From NCBI GenBank assembly GCA_022539475.1, contig VCMS01000089.1, positions 62,001-126,000 of the forward strand: a stretch of DNA of 64,000 nucleotides, given 5' to 3'. The DNA comes from Gracilaria domingensis. Taxonomy: Eukaryota > Rhodophyta > Florideophyceae > Gracilariales > Gracilariaceae. Shown here piece by piece: positions 54,722-62,902 of the stretch. The position numbers and the translations under genes were made by a program. Under the pieces are notes generated by a model that was not told where the DNA came from, ran no database searches, and saw only the letters and a list, made by a program, of their open reading frames with translations. Numbering within the stretch: position 1 is the stretch's first letter; each line of letters begins with the position of its first letter.

Positions 54722-57700
54722 GGCTGTACAAGATCAACGTGCTCAGTTGGTCCTTCATCTGAATCATGATAGAATCGATTGATGTAGAATCGGTGTTGAA
54801 ACCATTGAAGTGGAGGACAAAAAGGTGGAGCAGGGTAGTTTGATCGAACAACATGGACAGTTCCCTGTAGTGCAGAAGCCGGAACCATCCCGTCCCAAGG
54901 AGTTAACTCTACGATAGTCTCCGCTTTGGAATGACGAGGGAACGGAAGAGTGTGGTTCTTTTCATCGTTTGTAGCCCACCGTAAAGATATGCATTTCAAT
55001 ATGTGATCGATGTTTGTTGCGGGGGGTAAAACCTCGAAATACCGGACGAATGCCACCTCTGGTGCGGTAAGTGCAGAATCAAGGAGAGATATTCGAATCA
55101 GAGCGACTACCTGGGCAACCCAAGTCTCTGAATCTTCTCCGCTTACCAATACAGTGGAAAACTTTGGCTTTCTACCGGGACCAAATGCTGGAGAAGCGAA
55201 GACACGTTGGATGATGGGGTATTTGGGTCGTCCCAGCTTAAGTGCCTTAGAAGACGAATCGAAGTGTTCAAGAGTCGGAACGAAACCGCCTTTCACGAGG
55301 GCCGAATTCACCAGAGTTATCCTTGTCTTTTCTGGGAAGTATGTAATAGAGTGCTCATCCAGTGTTTCTTTCACGAGACTGAGGAAAGGAGGAAGGGCCT
55401 GTTCACCAATTTGATCAAGAATCGACCTTGTGTCCGTACTTGAGAACATTTCTCTAACAGCAGTCCATGTTTTTGAACTGGACATACTTGAAACACAATG
55501 TTGAAGAGCTCGTAAAGTGAAAGAACGCCCTCTCATTGCAAACCGAGGAAGCTGTGTGGAAGTTCCTGGTAAACCTGCATTACGCTGGTAAGGAGTATTG
55601 CCATTCCATTGCTTTCTAACATGTCCGTGCTCAATGGAGCGAATAGTCTCCTCCACAGCCGTTGCTGTTCTTCTGGACGTCTTTTTGTAGTGTCTTTTAA
55701 ATAGCAGGTGTGCATGTTCGTATATGCCTGCGTCGTAATACTTGATACTTCCCAGACGGCGAATATCGTCCACGAGATGATCGAGAAGATGAAACTTCAG
55801 AGTTCCCAGTCTGGAGGGATGAAAATCCGCCAGAGTCTTTGTTGCGGAACGCTTGAAGGCTTCAATCTCCGAACTAAGACACAGGAGAGAGCTTTCAGTC
55901 CAATACGGGTCACGATTGTATCTGAATAAGGTCTAGAGCAAGTCCGAGTACTGAGAGAAAACGGTTGTGATTGGGGCAACGTCCTGTTCTCCACAGCATA
56001 TGTCAAAGAATGCTCCTATGAAGGGAAAGACCATGTCAAGTGCTTTGTAGTTTTTGGCCTCCAGCATTCCACGGAGACCGTCTTTCGTGAAGATACCATT
56101 CAAAGATTTGCCTTTCTCCTGCGTGGAGAAATCGATATGTAAACCTTTGGCAGGAGAATCGCGTTCTATGGCAGCTAGAATTGCGTTTGCATGGTTGAGG
56201 AGTTGGGTGCGTATCGTTCGAAATGAACGCGATGCAGATGTTCCTAATGTGGTGCACAGGGTGTCTGACTGCATTCTCTCGATTGTGGCCGTTTTTATCA
56301 ACTTTGAGATGCCGAGATGCAAGTTGTGTAATGGTTCGAATGAGAACAGACTGTATGGAGACAATCCCGGGATCATTCCAAGGCTTACGGAAGTTTCGAG
56401 GAACGAATGAATGAGAGATATGGAATTTGAACGCATCAGAGTATCCGCTTGAGATCTCCTCTCCATCGCACGACGTGGACGTCTTTCCGCCTCGTCTTTT
56501 TGTGCATGTTGCAAGATAGCTGTGTATGTCTTTCGGATGCTTTTCGTGTGCTTTTGAGAACGTCCGTTGAATGAGGTGGGAATAGGACTGCATAAAGATG
56601 AGCGAGGGGCTTTGCATCTATGACACGGGCTTTCCGTTTTGGTGCCATGAAGAATAGACAGAATGTCCTCAGCCTCAGGAATATCCGCACAATAACTTGC
56701 AAGCAGAGGATGGCACACTCGACTTAGTTTGTCTTCGCCGATGAACTGAAAACCTTTCTGCGTGAGATTTAGAATGGGCTCCAGGACTTGACGAAGAGAT
56801 TCTTGAAGGATTTGCATCCTGGACTCGCGTAGAGACTTGCTAGAAACAAATGGCATTGCGTCTGCTTCAGATGCGGAAACCTCGATCAGTGTGGTAGGGA
56901 AGTATGCCACTACTGTGAGGTCATCACGGATACACTTACGGCGAAGCTCGTCGGAGAAGTTGAGAAATACGAGGTGAAGAGGATAGGCGGTAACCGATGT
57001 TTGCTTTAGAGTTGTTGAAGACTTATCGGTGTATACCTGCAGAAGACCTACGAAAGATTCACTGTAACTTATTTCTTGGGAGTACCACACTATTCTACTA
57101 TCCAAAGAGCCCATGACCATTTCCTTAAGTTTTGAGGTGGCGTCTCTTGCGAGAGAGCCGGACATGGGGTGAGATATTTTCGTGGAGTGGGTCTGAGGTA
57201 TAGGGTGGAAGAATGTGTTTTCGTTGTTAGCCAACTGGAGCTGTTTCACAAGTGTCTGAACGGGGTCTCTCGTGTAGAGGGTGGCGCTGAACTTACATCC
57301 TTCTGGCGAGACAGTTCTGCGATTGAAACCGTCCTTTGAGGCGTATCGTTCGAAAATGGCGTTCTTCAGTTCTGTACAGCGCTTGGAACTTGTTATGGTC
57401 TCGTTGAATCGCTTTTGCGAGAATCGCGGGTCCCGAAGTAGCCCAATTAGCTCGTCCGCCTCACGATGACCAAGGTTGGAAGCTACTGAAGCCAGACAAA
57501 CCGTGAGATAATCCATATGCAAATCACCGAGGGCCTCCTCAGAAGGCACTGGGCGGGAACTGCTTCCGTGTTCTCGCTCTAGTGATGCGGGACCCGGGGA
57601 AGGAGAAGCACAATGCGAAGTGTCCGGAATGGGAGGGGCGCACGGAGTGGGGTCGACGATGTCCTCGGACACTGGAGGCTCGGGAAGGCCACAAGGGGCA

Positions 57701-57897
57701 GTGACCGTTTCGGAAGATGCGGGCGCGGGTGCGGAAAGCTTGAGACGCTTGCTTCTCCGAATGGGCCGGCTATTGTCGTCTTCCAGCGCTGCTTTCAGAC
57801 GAAACGGGCAATGGTTGACATGCTGTTGAAGGGATAAGACTCCTCGGCGAGTAACGAAGGGGCACCCACGCTTCTTATGTGTACAGTAGTAGACCAT
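54718..57897 (-). pseudogene. Plavaka/CACTA-like DDE transposase with one in-frame UAG
   Basis: ATG 57897 opens a frame of 1,059 codons interrupted only by TAG at 55933-55935 (codon 655). Sequence is continuous across it (YSDLL-stop-TLFRYNRDPYW) on to TAA 54718. N-terminal Cys/His finger: CTHKKRGCPF...QQHVNHC. Core features: SFVGLLQVYTDKSS, AYPLHLVFLNFSDELRRK, VVAYFPT, YCADIPEAEDI, CHRC, EPLHNLHLGISK, and LKFHLLDHLVDDIRRLG...YEHAHLLFKRHYKKTSRR. This is the pattern of fungal Plavaka and CACTA Tnp2-type transposases; assignment is by eye. A Ser/Pro linker lies at about residues 75-150. The single stop makes it a pseudogene unless read through. Confidence 0.6.
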
Positions 57898-58451
57898 GGG
57901 AAGAAGAACTGAACGAGAAACGACGACAAAGACTGCAAGGGAAGGGCGTCCGAAGGGAGAAGGAGGTCGAGCGACAGTCAAGATCGACGTCATGCTGAGA
58001 ACGGAGAATATATTTTGAGTTTAAATCACGTGCTTTCGTTCAAAAAGGAACGTAGGTACACGTCGACCTCAACACAAGGGTGTACTTCTCGTATTATCTA
58101 CCACTGGTTTATAAACCTGTGGTTTCGCAACGTTGTACGCTGTACACCTGTCCAATCTCGCACAGAAAAATAAATCTCTTCCCTCCGCCGCCGCCGCCGC
58201 GCCTCCGACGTCCGACCTTCCCTTACCGTCGTGATCCGTGCCATCCACATCCTCGCGTTATACTCCGCTCCGTCCTTCTTTTTTCCTCCCTGTACTTTAC
58301 GGAGGTTCCTTAAAGTAGAGGGCGGAAAAAAGTAGGACGGAGTCATCCGTATCTCACGGATGTATTCCGTGCAGTCTTTTCGTAGGTTCTCTTCCATATT
58401 CTTCTATGTATCTTTGCTCTAAACTAACCTATCCTCACCACGTTTTTTCGC
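57898..58451. other. transposase upstream region with a long hairpin
   Basis: No gene. 58268-58342 is a 75-nt imperfect hairpin: CTCCGTCCTTCTTTTTTCC-type arm (32 nt, three mismatches) around an 11-nt loop. It may be subterminal structure of the mobile element. Confidence 0.6.
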
Positions 58452-58480
58452 GCTATTCGACATGTAAACGGCAGAAAATA
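58452..58480. repeat. candidate right terminal inverted repeat
   Basis: GCTATTCGACATGTAAACGG followed by CAGAAAATA; the complement matches 43890-43914 in three blocks (see left repeat). Confidence 0.5.
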
Positions 58481-58728
58481 AGCTTTGGGTTACCGGGTTC
58501 CCGTTTTCAGCCTCCAACTCGTTCCATTTGTTCAACTACGTTCTGCTTACGATATGTTCCATCTTGTTCTACGTCTTGCTACTAACATTGACGTGATTGA
58601 AGGTAACCACTATTTGACGTGCGTCCTTTGTATTTCTTCCGACGTCCACAACGACTGTAAGTACGCAACCAGTTTCATTTTGTCTCTCAAGATCGATCTC
58701 TGACTGCTCGTGTAACCTATCACGCGGT

Positions 58729-59168
58729 ATTGCCGATCTTGGTTCACTTTGTTGCGCCATAGGCGTCTCTAGCTTCTCGCATCTTGCGCTACTTTTGGTT
58801 TGTTGGCGATCTAGGTTTCGCCATAGACTCTTCTCTCTTCTCGCGTCTTGCGCTGCTTTTGGTGTATTGGCGATATTGGTTGATATTGGTTGACTGGCTC
58901 GGGCGATAGGTTCATCATTGGCAATCTTGGTTGACTAGGTTGCGCCATAGGATGGTCTCTCTCTTATCGCGTCTTGCGTTACTTTTGGTGCATTGGCGAT
59001 ATGGTTTGACTTGGTTGCCTCATAGACTCGCCTCTCTTCTCGCGCCTTACGTTGATCTTCTTGTATTGGCGATCTTGGTTGACTGGCTTGCGGGATAGTC
59101 GATTCTGGTACTTGGTTGCGACATAGGCTGCTCTCTCGTTTATCGCATTTTGCGGTATGTTTGCTGCA
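58729..59168. repeat. minisatellite-like array, about six diverged units
   Basis: Units of roughly 50-100 nt built from the blocks TTGGCGAT(A/C)TTGGTTGACT, GGTTGCGCCATAG, CTCTCTTCTCGCGTCTTGCG and TTACTTTTGGTG(T/C)A, in the same order with losses. No long open frame survives across units on either strand. Non-coding. Confidence 0.75.
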
Positions 59169-59221
59169 TGGGTATTCTTGGTGTCGTTGCTTGTGCGTTC
59201 TCGCTTCGGGACCTTTCGCGT

Positions 59222-59292
59222 TTTACGATGAATGGATGATTGCTGGTCTAACCGATCATCGGTTAGATTACCAACAATCCATTCATCGTAAA
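59222..59292. repeat. 71-nt imperfect palindrome
   Basis: TTTACGATGAATGGATGATT... pairs with ...AACAATCCATTCATCGTAAA, with CTAACCGATCATCGGTTAG at the centre. Lies directly after the minisatellite. Confidence 0.9.
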
Positions 59293-59513
59293 GCGAGAAG
59301 GGATGATCCCTTTTCTTCTTCTTCTTCCTTTTGCGAGTTACTAGGTCCCTCGAATTTTCTAGCGCAACGTTTCTGTTTTGTTTTATCAATGGTACGTTCC
59401 ATCGCATTTCAAATGTATCCAACGGAGCATTGACTAACTTATGGATACTTTCTGCTTGCGTATACAGGTAAATGACTTTTGATGCGTACGTAGCTCACGA
59501 GTTGCAGGTGCAG

Positions 59514-59670
59514 GTTCCTCAAGTAGGGAACCATGCATCTGGGCATGGTTCCCTACATGAGGAACGGAGAGGATGAGGCGCTTCGCGCCTCATCCTCTCG
59601 GAGTGCGTATTTGTTCTACCGATACAGCACTATGGTGGAGGTGCAGTCTGCGGCATCTGCCGCAGATTGC
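59514..59670. repeat. cluster of three hairpins
   Basis: 59514-59565: GTTCCTCAAGTAGGGAACCA-type 23-nt arm, loop ATCTG plus one base. 59567-59599: GAGAGGATGAGGCGC-TTCG-complement, perfect with a stable UUCG-type loop. 59643-59670: GCAGTCTGCGGCA-TC-complement, one mismatch. They lie side by side, all non-coding. Confidence 0.9.
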
Positions 59671-60113
59671 GCCTACACCCGATCCATCATGGGGAAATGG
59701 TACATGTAATATAGCGAAGTAGTGGTTAGCAAAAGCGGTCGATAGAAGAATAGATACGAATAAAACGGTATGATTTCATAATGGGCATCATCTGTACTAG
59801 CACTAGTATTCCATGCGTTGCAGGGTATCATTCCGCAGAAGGTATCGTGTAATGTGCACCTTAATGGAAACTGAACCTAGACTTCGCGAAATACAGTTCA
59901 GGTAGCCCTCGACTAAAGAACTAGCACGAGTGGAAAACCCACCAGTATTTACTGCACAGCGATTCTGGACGACCCTTGCCAATTTCTGGACGGCCCTCAC
60001 CAAAAACTAGCATCTGCAAGAGACAGACGTGAGTGACCATCCAGCCCTAGTGGATTTTGCTATACAAAATTCCCTAGGTTTGGATGAGCCACAGACGTCC
60101 AGCTCTTTACTGA

Positions 60114-60770
60114 CTGTTGATTTCTGACCCAATTTGGGTGTTTCCAGTGAGCTCAATACGCCGATCCCAAGTACCGCCGTCATCGCCGTCGTTCTATACG
60201 AACACAGAAATATCCACCGAACCGCCGTCATCGCCGCCACCGCCGCCACCCCCTGTCAACACCACCGAAACCCCTGTTTCCGCTGCCGTGTCCACCTTGG
60301 AACCGAGTACACCACCTTCATACACACCGTTACCACCGTCGTCACCAGCTCGTCAACAACCCGATTCTGTTGACAGCAATCCGATTTCAAGGAATCGATC
60401 GGTTACCGAGGCTACCGAGGGTACTCCACGTCATCTGCTCCGCATAGACGACGCGGCTAATATCTATATCCTTCGCGTGGCCACCGATCGAATCAAGCGA
60501 CGGCGTGTACGTAACCTTCGACGTCGCTTGAAGACCCCCAGATGTGACGACTGTGAACTCCGTTTCAATAGCCGAGTGCAACTTCGCGAACATTTGTCTG
60601 GTAGCCGACACCGCAACAAGCTCCAGAACAAGCGCTCCCCACCGGGCTGCTACGAATGTGGTATACTCTCGTTCAATAATTGGAAGCATTACGAGGATCA
60701 CCGAGGTGGACGCAAGCACCAAGCAGCTGTCAACAAGGAAAACCGACGTCAACAGCGTTATTTCAAGTAA
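60114..60770 (+). CDS. double U1-like zinc-finger ORF upstream of gag
   Basis: 218 open codons and no ATG; an acceptor-like GTGTTTCCAG at about 60138-60147 suggests the first exon lies upstream or was lost. N-terminal half is Pro/Ser/Thr-rich (PPSSPPPPPPPVNTTE). The C-terminal half has an Arg-rich helix and then two fingers: CDDCELRFNSRVQLREHLSGSRH (C-x2-C-x12-H-x5-H) and CYECGILSFNNWKHYEDHRGGRKH (C-x2-C-x13-H-x5-H). These have the long His-His spacing of U1C/matrin/JAZ fingers that bind RNA or dsRNA. It lies 450 bases before gag on the same strand, as in the other Ty3 element (36.4-36.0 kb), so it is probably part of the element. Confidence 0.6.
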   Translation: MLISDPIWVFPVSSIRRSQVPPSSPSFYTNTEISTEPPSSPPPPPPPVNTTETPVSAAVSTLEPSTPPSYTPLPPSSPARQQPDSVDSNPISRNRSVTEATEGTPRHLLRIDDAANIYILRVATDRIKRRRVRNLRRRLKTPRCDDCELRFNSRVQLREHLSGSRHRNKLQNKRSPPGCYECGILSFNNWKHYEDHRGGRKHQAAVNKENRRQQRYFK

Positions 60771-60989
60771 ATTATAACGTAAACACCTTGTGTTGACAAA
60801 AGTTTCCAAGAATCGGTTGTTCTACCCTTGAAGCTACCGTTTGTGGTTGTGTTCCAGTTTCCGCTACGTTCGTATTACTTAGCATTGTCAAGGGAGAAGT
60901 CGCCGTACAGGGCTTACTATCTTCCCAGTCGCTTGACGCTTTGTAATTGAACTGAAGAAACCTTAATTGAACCACTCCGGCTGCAATTG

Positions 60990-61075
60990 CAACTTACAGC
61001 GAAGGGAATCGAACCTAGAACCTCTAAAATTGCACCGGCGCCGCCTACCCACTAGGCCAGGCGCGCGGCACTGCT
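60990..61075 (-). other. tRNA-like segment with pol III A and B boxes
   Basis: On the minus strand an A box TGGCCTAGTGGG (61059-61048) is followed 33 bases on by a perfect B box GGTTCGATTCC (61015-61005), the spacing of tRNA genes. D-arm-like GCC...GGC pairing exists, but the T-stem and acceptor stem do not close. So this is a tRNA-derived or SINE-like sequence rather than a working tRNA. It is antisense to the element and sits between the zinc-finger ORF and gag, where a tRNA-complementary primer-binding site could lie. Confidence 0.45.
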
Positions 61076-61217
61076 TGTCTGCAACCTGCAAATTGCAATT
61101 TTTTAAAAGTGGCAGCGCGAGGCTTGATTTGCACTTTTCGAAAAATTAGACAATTTATTTTGGCAACCCCCCGATTTGAGCCAATTTCAAAGGTTCTCCG
61201 TTCGCGCAGCTTATACC

Positions 61218-62150
61218 ATGACGACCCCTCAAGGCAACCCAGGCACACCCCCACAGGTGCGTGCAGGCCAAATGATCCAAAGCATGGCTCGCGCGCTTGA
61301 TGAAACACGGGCTCAGATGGAATTGTTGAAGCAAGAAGCGCAAACGAAGATATCCGCTCTCGAGACCTCACTCAGTGTCCTAGCCAATAAGGACAGCCCA
61401 GTCACGAATCTAAAGATCAACAAGCCCCCAGCGTTCACTGGAAAGCAAAACATTGACAGTTGGATCACTCATATTCGCAATTATCTTGATGGAACCCCCG
61501 ACGACAAAGCATTAACGATCGCGCTTAGTTACATCAGTGGAGCTGCTCATGAGTGGTATCTCGCCCAGCAAAGAAATGGACTGGAGCTGCAAACCCTTGA
61601 GGAACTCTTTGAACATCTTCAGAAACGATTTACTATTGTCAACAAAGAGAAACTTGCTCGGGACAAACTAAGCAAGTGGAAGCAGTACAAAGATGTTCAA
61701 CAGTTCAATGAAGACTTCCTCAAGATTGTGCTTGAAATCCCCAACATCAGTATGGAAGAGCAAATCGACAGATATACCAGAGGCTTGAAAAGTTACATCT
61801 GGAAAGAGCTTTGCACCAATGAGTACAAATCTTTGACCAATGCAATGAAAGACGCTGAGCGGGTGGAATCTGCTTTCCGAAGGGGTGGACAGGCGCGATT
61901 TGGCAGGCAACCTGGCGGCTCTGGATCATCTCAAGGACCGGTACCCATGGATATTGGAAATATGAAGCTGAAGAAGTTAACCAAGGAAGAGCGCGAGAAC
62001 TGTCGAAAGTTGGGACTCTGTTTCCGATGTCGACAACCTGGACACATGGCACGCGATAAACAGTGCCCAAAAAACTCCCAGAGGAACTGCCTCCAGGGTC
62101 ATCTGAAGAACCCACGTCAGTTCCACCGGACCACCATTGCACCCCACTGA
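61218..62150 (+). CDS. Ty3/gypsy gag
   Basis: 310 residues from ATG 61218. Short N-terminal coiled coil (ALDETRAQMELLKQEAQ), then the retrotransposon gag core: PPAFTGKQNIDSWITHIRNYL, ISGAAHEWYLAQQ, LFEHLQKRFTIVNKEKLARDKL, VQQFNEDFLKIVLEIPNIS, YTRGLKSYIWKEL. VPMDIGN precedes a zinc knuckle [16 protein letters not shown] (C-x2-C-x4-H-x6-C, two residues longer than usual at the end). The true continuation probably shifts -1 near the knuckle into the protease frame, which is open from 62063. Confidence 0.85.
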   Translation: MTTPQGNPGTPPQVRAGQMIQSMARALDETRAQMELLKQEAQTKISALETSLSVLANKDSPVTNLKINKPPAFTGKQNIDSWITHIRNYLDGTPDDKALTIALSYISGAAHEWYLAQQRNGLELQTLEELFEHLQKRFTIVNKEKLARDKLSKWKQYKDVQQFNEDFLKIVLEIPNISMEEQIDRYTRGLKSYIWKELCTNEYKSLTNAMKDAERVESAFRRGGQARFGRQPGGSGSSQGPVPMDIGNMKLKKLTKEERENCRKLGLCFRCRQPGHMARDKQCPKNSQRNCLQGHLKNPRQFHRTTIAPH

Positions 62151-62902
62151 ATTCCATCGAAACGCAACCATTGGCTAAGCCAGCAAACCCCGTACCCATT
62201 GAATCTGCAGATAAACATCGTACCCAAGAAAAAATATTGAGCAATGGAAGACATAAACTTCTTACCTCACGCTTAGCGTCACCATTTGAAACCCCCTCTG
62301 GTGGACTACTCCTTGCATATGTATTTATCAATGGCAGAAAATGTACGGCTCTGTTCGATAACGGTTCCGAAATCAGTTATTTGTCCAAAGCCATCTGCAA
62401 AAGCATGAAGATCCCAACCATTGACACTAGTTATGAAGCCGAAATGGCCAACGGTTCCATTACTGTGCTCCAGGAAACCCGAGAAGATGGAGTAGATATC
62501 CAGATTGAAGAACTACGAGAAAAGAGACGCTTTGCAATATGTGCATTATACGGATATGACGTCATTTTAGGAAAAGACTGGCTATACGAATATAACCCCT
62601 ATATCAACCACCGAACCAATGAAATATCTTTTGTTCACAATTCCAGAACCATTTTCATCAAAGCAAACATTAAGAAGAACGAGAAGTTAATTTCTGTGAA
62701 CACAATCAAGAAGTCAATACGAAGGAAGCTACCTGTATTTGTTGTAGCACTTCGGCCTTCAAAAGAAGAAACTTATGAACCAGCGAATGATCATAAACTC
62801 AAAGAACTACTTGAAGAATACAAGGACCTATTTTCAGAGAAATTACCAAAAGGATTACACCCCTCACCGAGAACAAGATTTTCATATCGAGTTATCCCCT
62901 GA
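62063..62902 (+). CDS. Ty3/gypsy aspartic protease and linker, with DNG instead of DSG
   Basis: Overlaps the gag end in the -1 frame. A Pro-rich linker leads to [29 protein letters not shown]. The active site reads Asp-Asn-Gly, whereas the family has Asp-Ser/Thr-Gly; the older copy at 34.5 kb keeps DSG. A single AGC-to-AAC change would explain it and should abolish or weaken cleavage. [18 protein letters not shown] is the flap-end motif. After [17 protein letters not shown] the frame must change by +1 (near 62858) to reach the RT. Confidence 0.75.
   Translation: MPKKLPEELPPGSSEEPTSVPPDHHCTPLNSIETQPLAKPANPVPIESADKHRTQEKILSNGRHKLLTSRLASPFETPSGGLLLAYVFINGRKCTALFDNGSEISYLSKAICKSMKIPTIDTSYEAEMANGSITVLQETREDGVDIQIEELREKRRFAICALYGYDVILGKDWLYEYNPYINHRTNEISFVHNSRTIFIKANIKKNEKLISVNTIKKSIRRKLPVFVVALRPSKEETYEPANDHKLKELLEEYKDLFSEKLPKGLHPSPRTRFSYRVIP

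Larger units (their letters stand above)
43890..58480. mobile_element. candidate 14.6-kb DNA transposon carrying DNA/chromatin-modification genes
   Basis: Bounded by short imperfect inverted repeats (43890-43914 and 58452-58480) that share ATTTTCT, GTTTACATGT and ATAGC in order, outermost first. The interval contains the divergent ParB-like/oxygenase and methyltransferase/SET arms, the central inverted-repeat promoter, a coiled-coil gene and a Plavaka/CACTA-like transposase whose stop codon overlaps that of the coiled-coil gene. Nearly every large ORF inside has isolated stops or one-base frame changes, so this copy is decaying. The borders and unity are inferred; no target duplication is evident. 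Confidence 0.5.

Noticed and set aside
28147-57897. UAG reassigned as a sense codon
   Set aside because: RPL5 and the BRUTUS-like gene end at TAG in the right place, so UAG is a normal stop in this genome.
58729-59168. CRISPR-like array
   Set aside because: Units are diverged and variable in length with no constant repeat or unique spacers; it is a eukaryotic minisatellite.
60990-61075. functional tRNA gene
   Set aside because: A and B boxes are good but the T-stem and acceptor stem do not pair.
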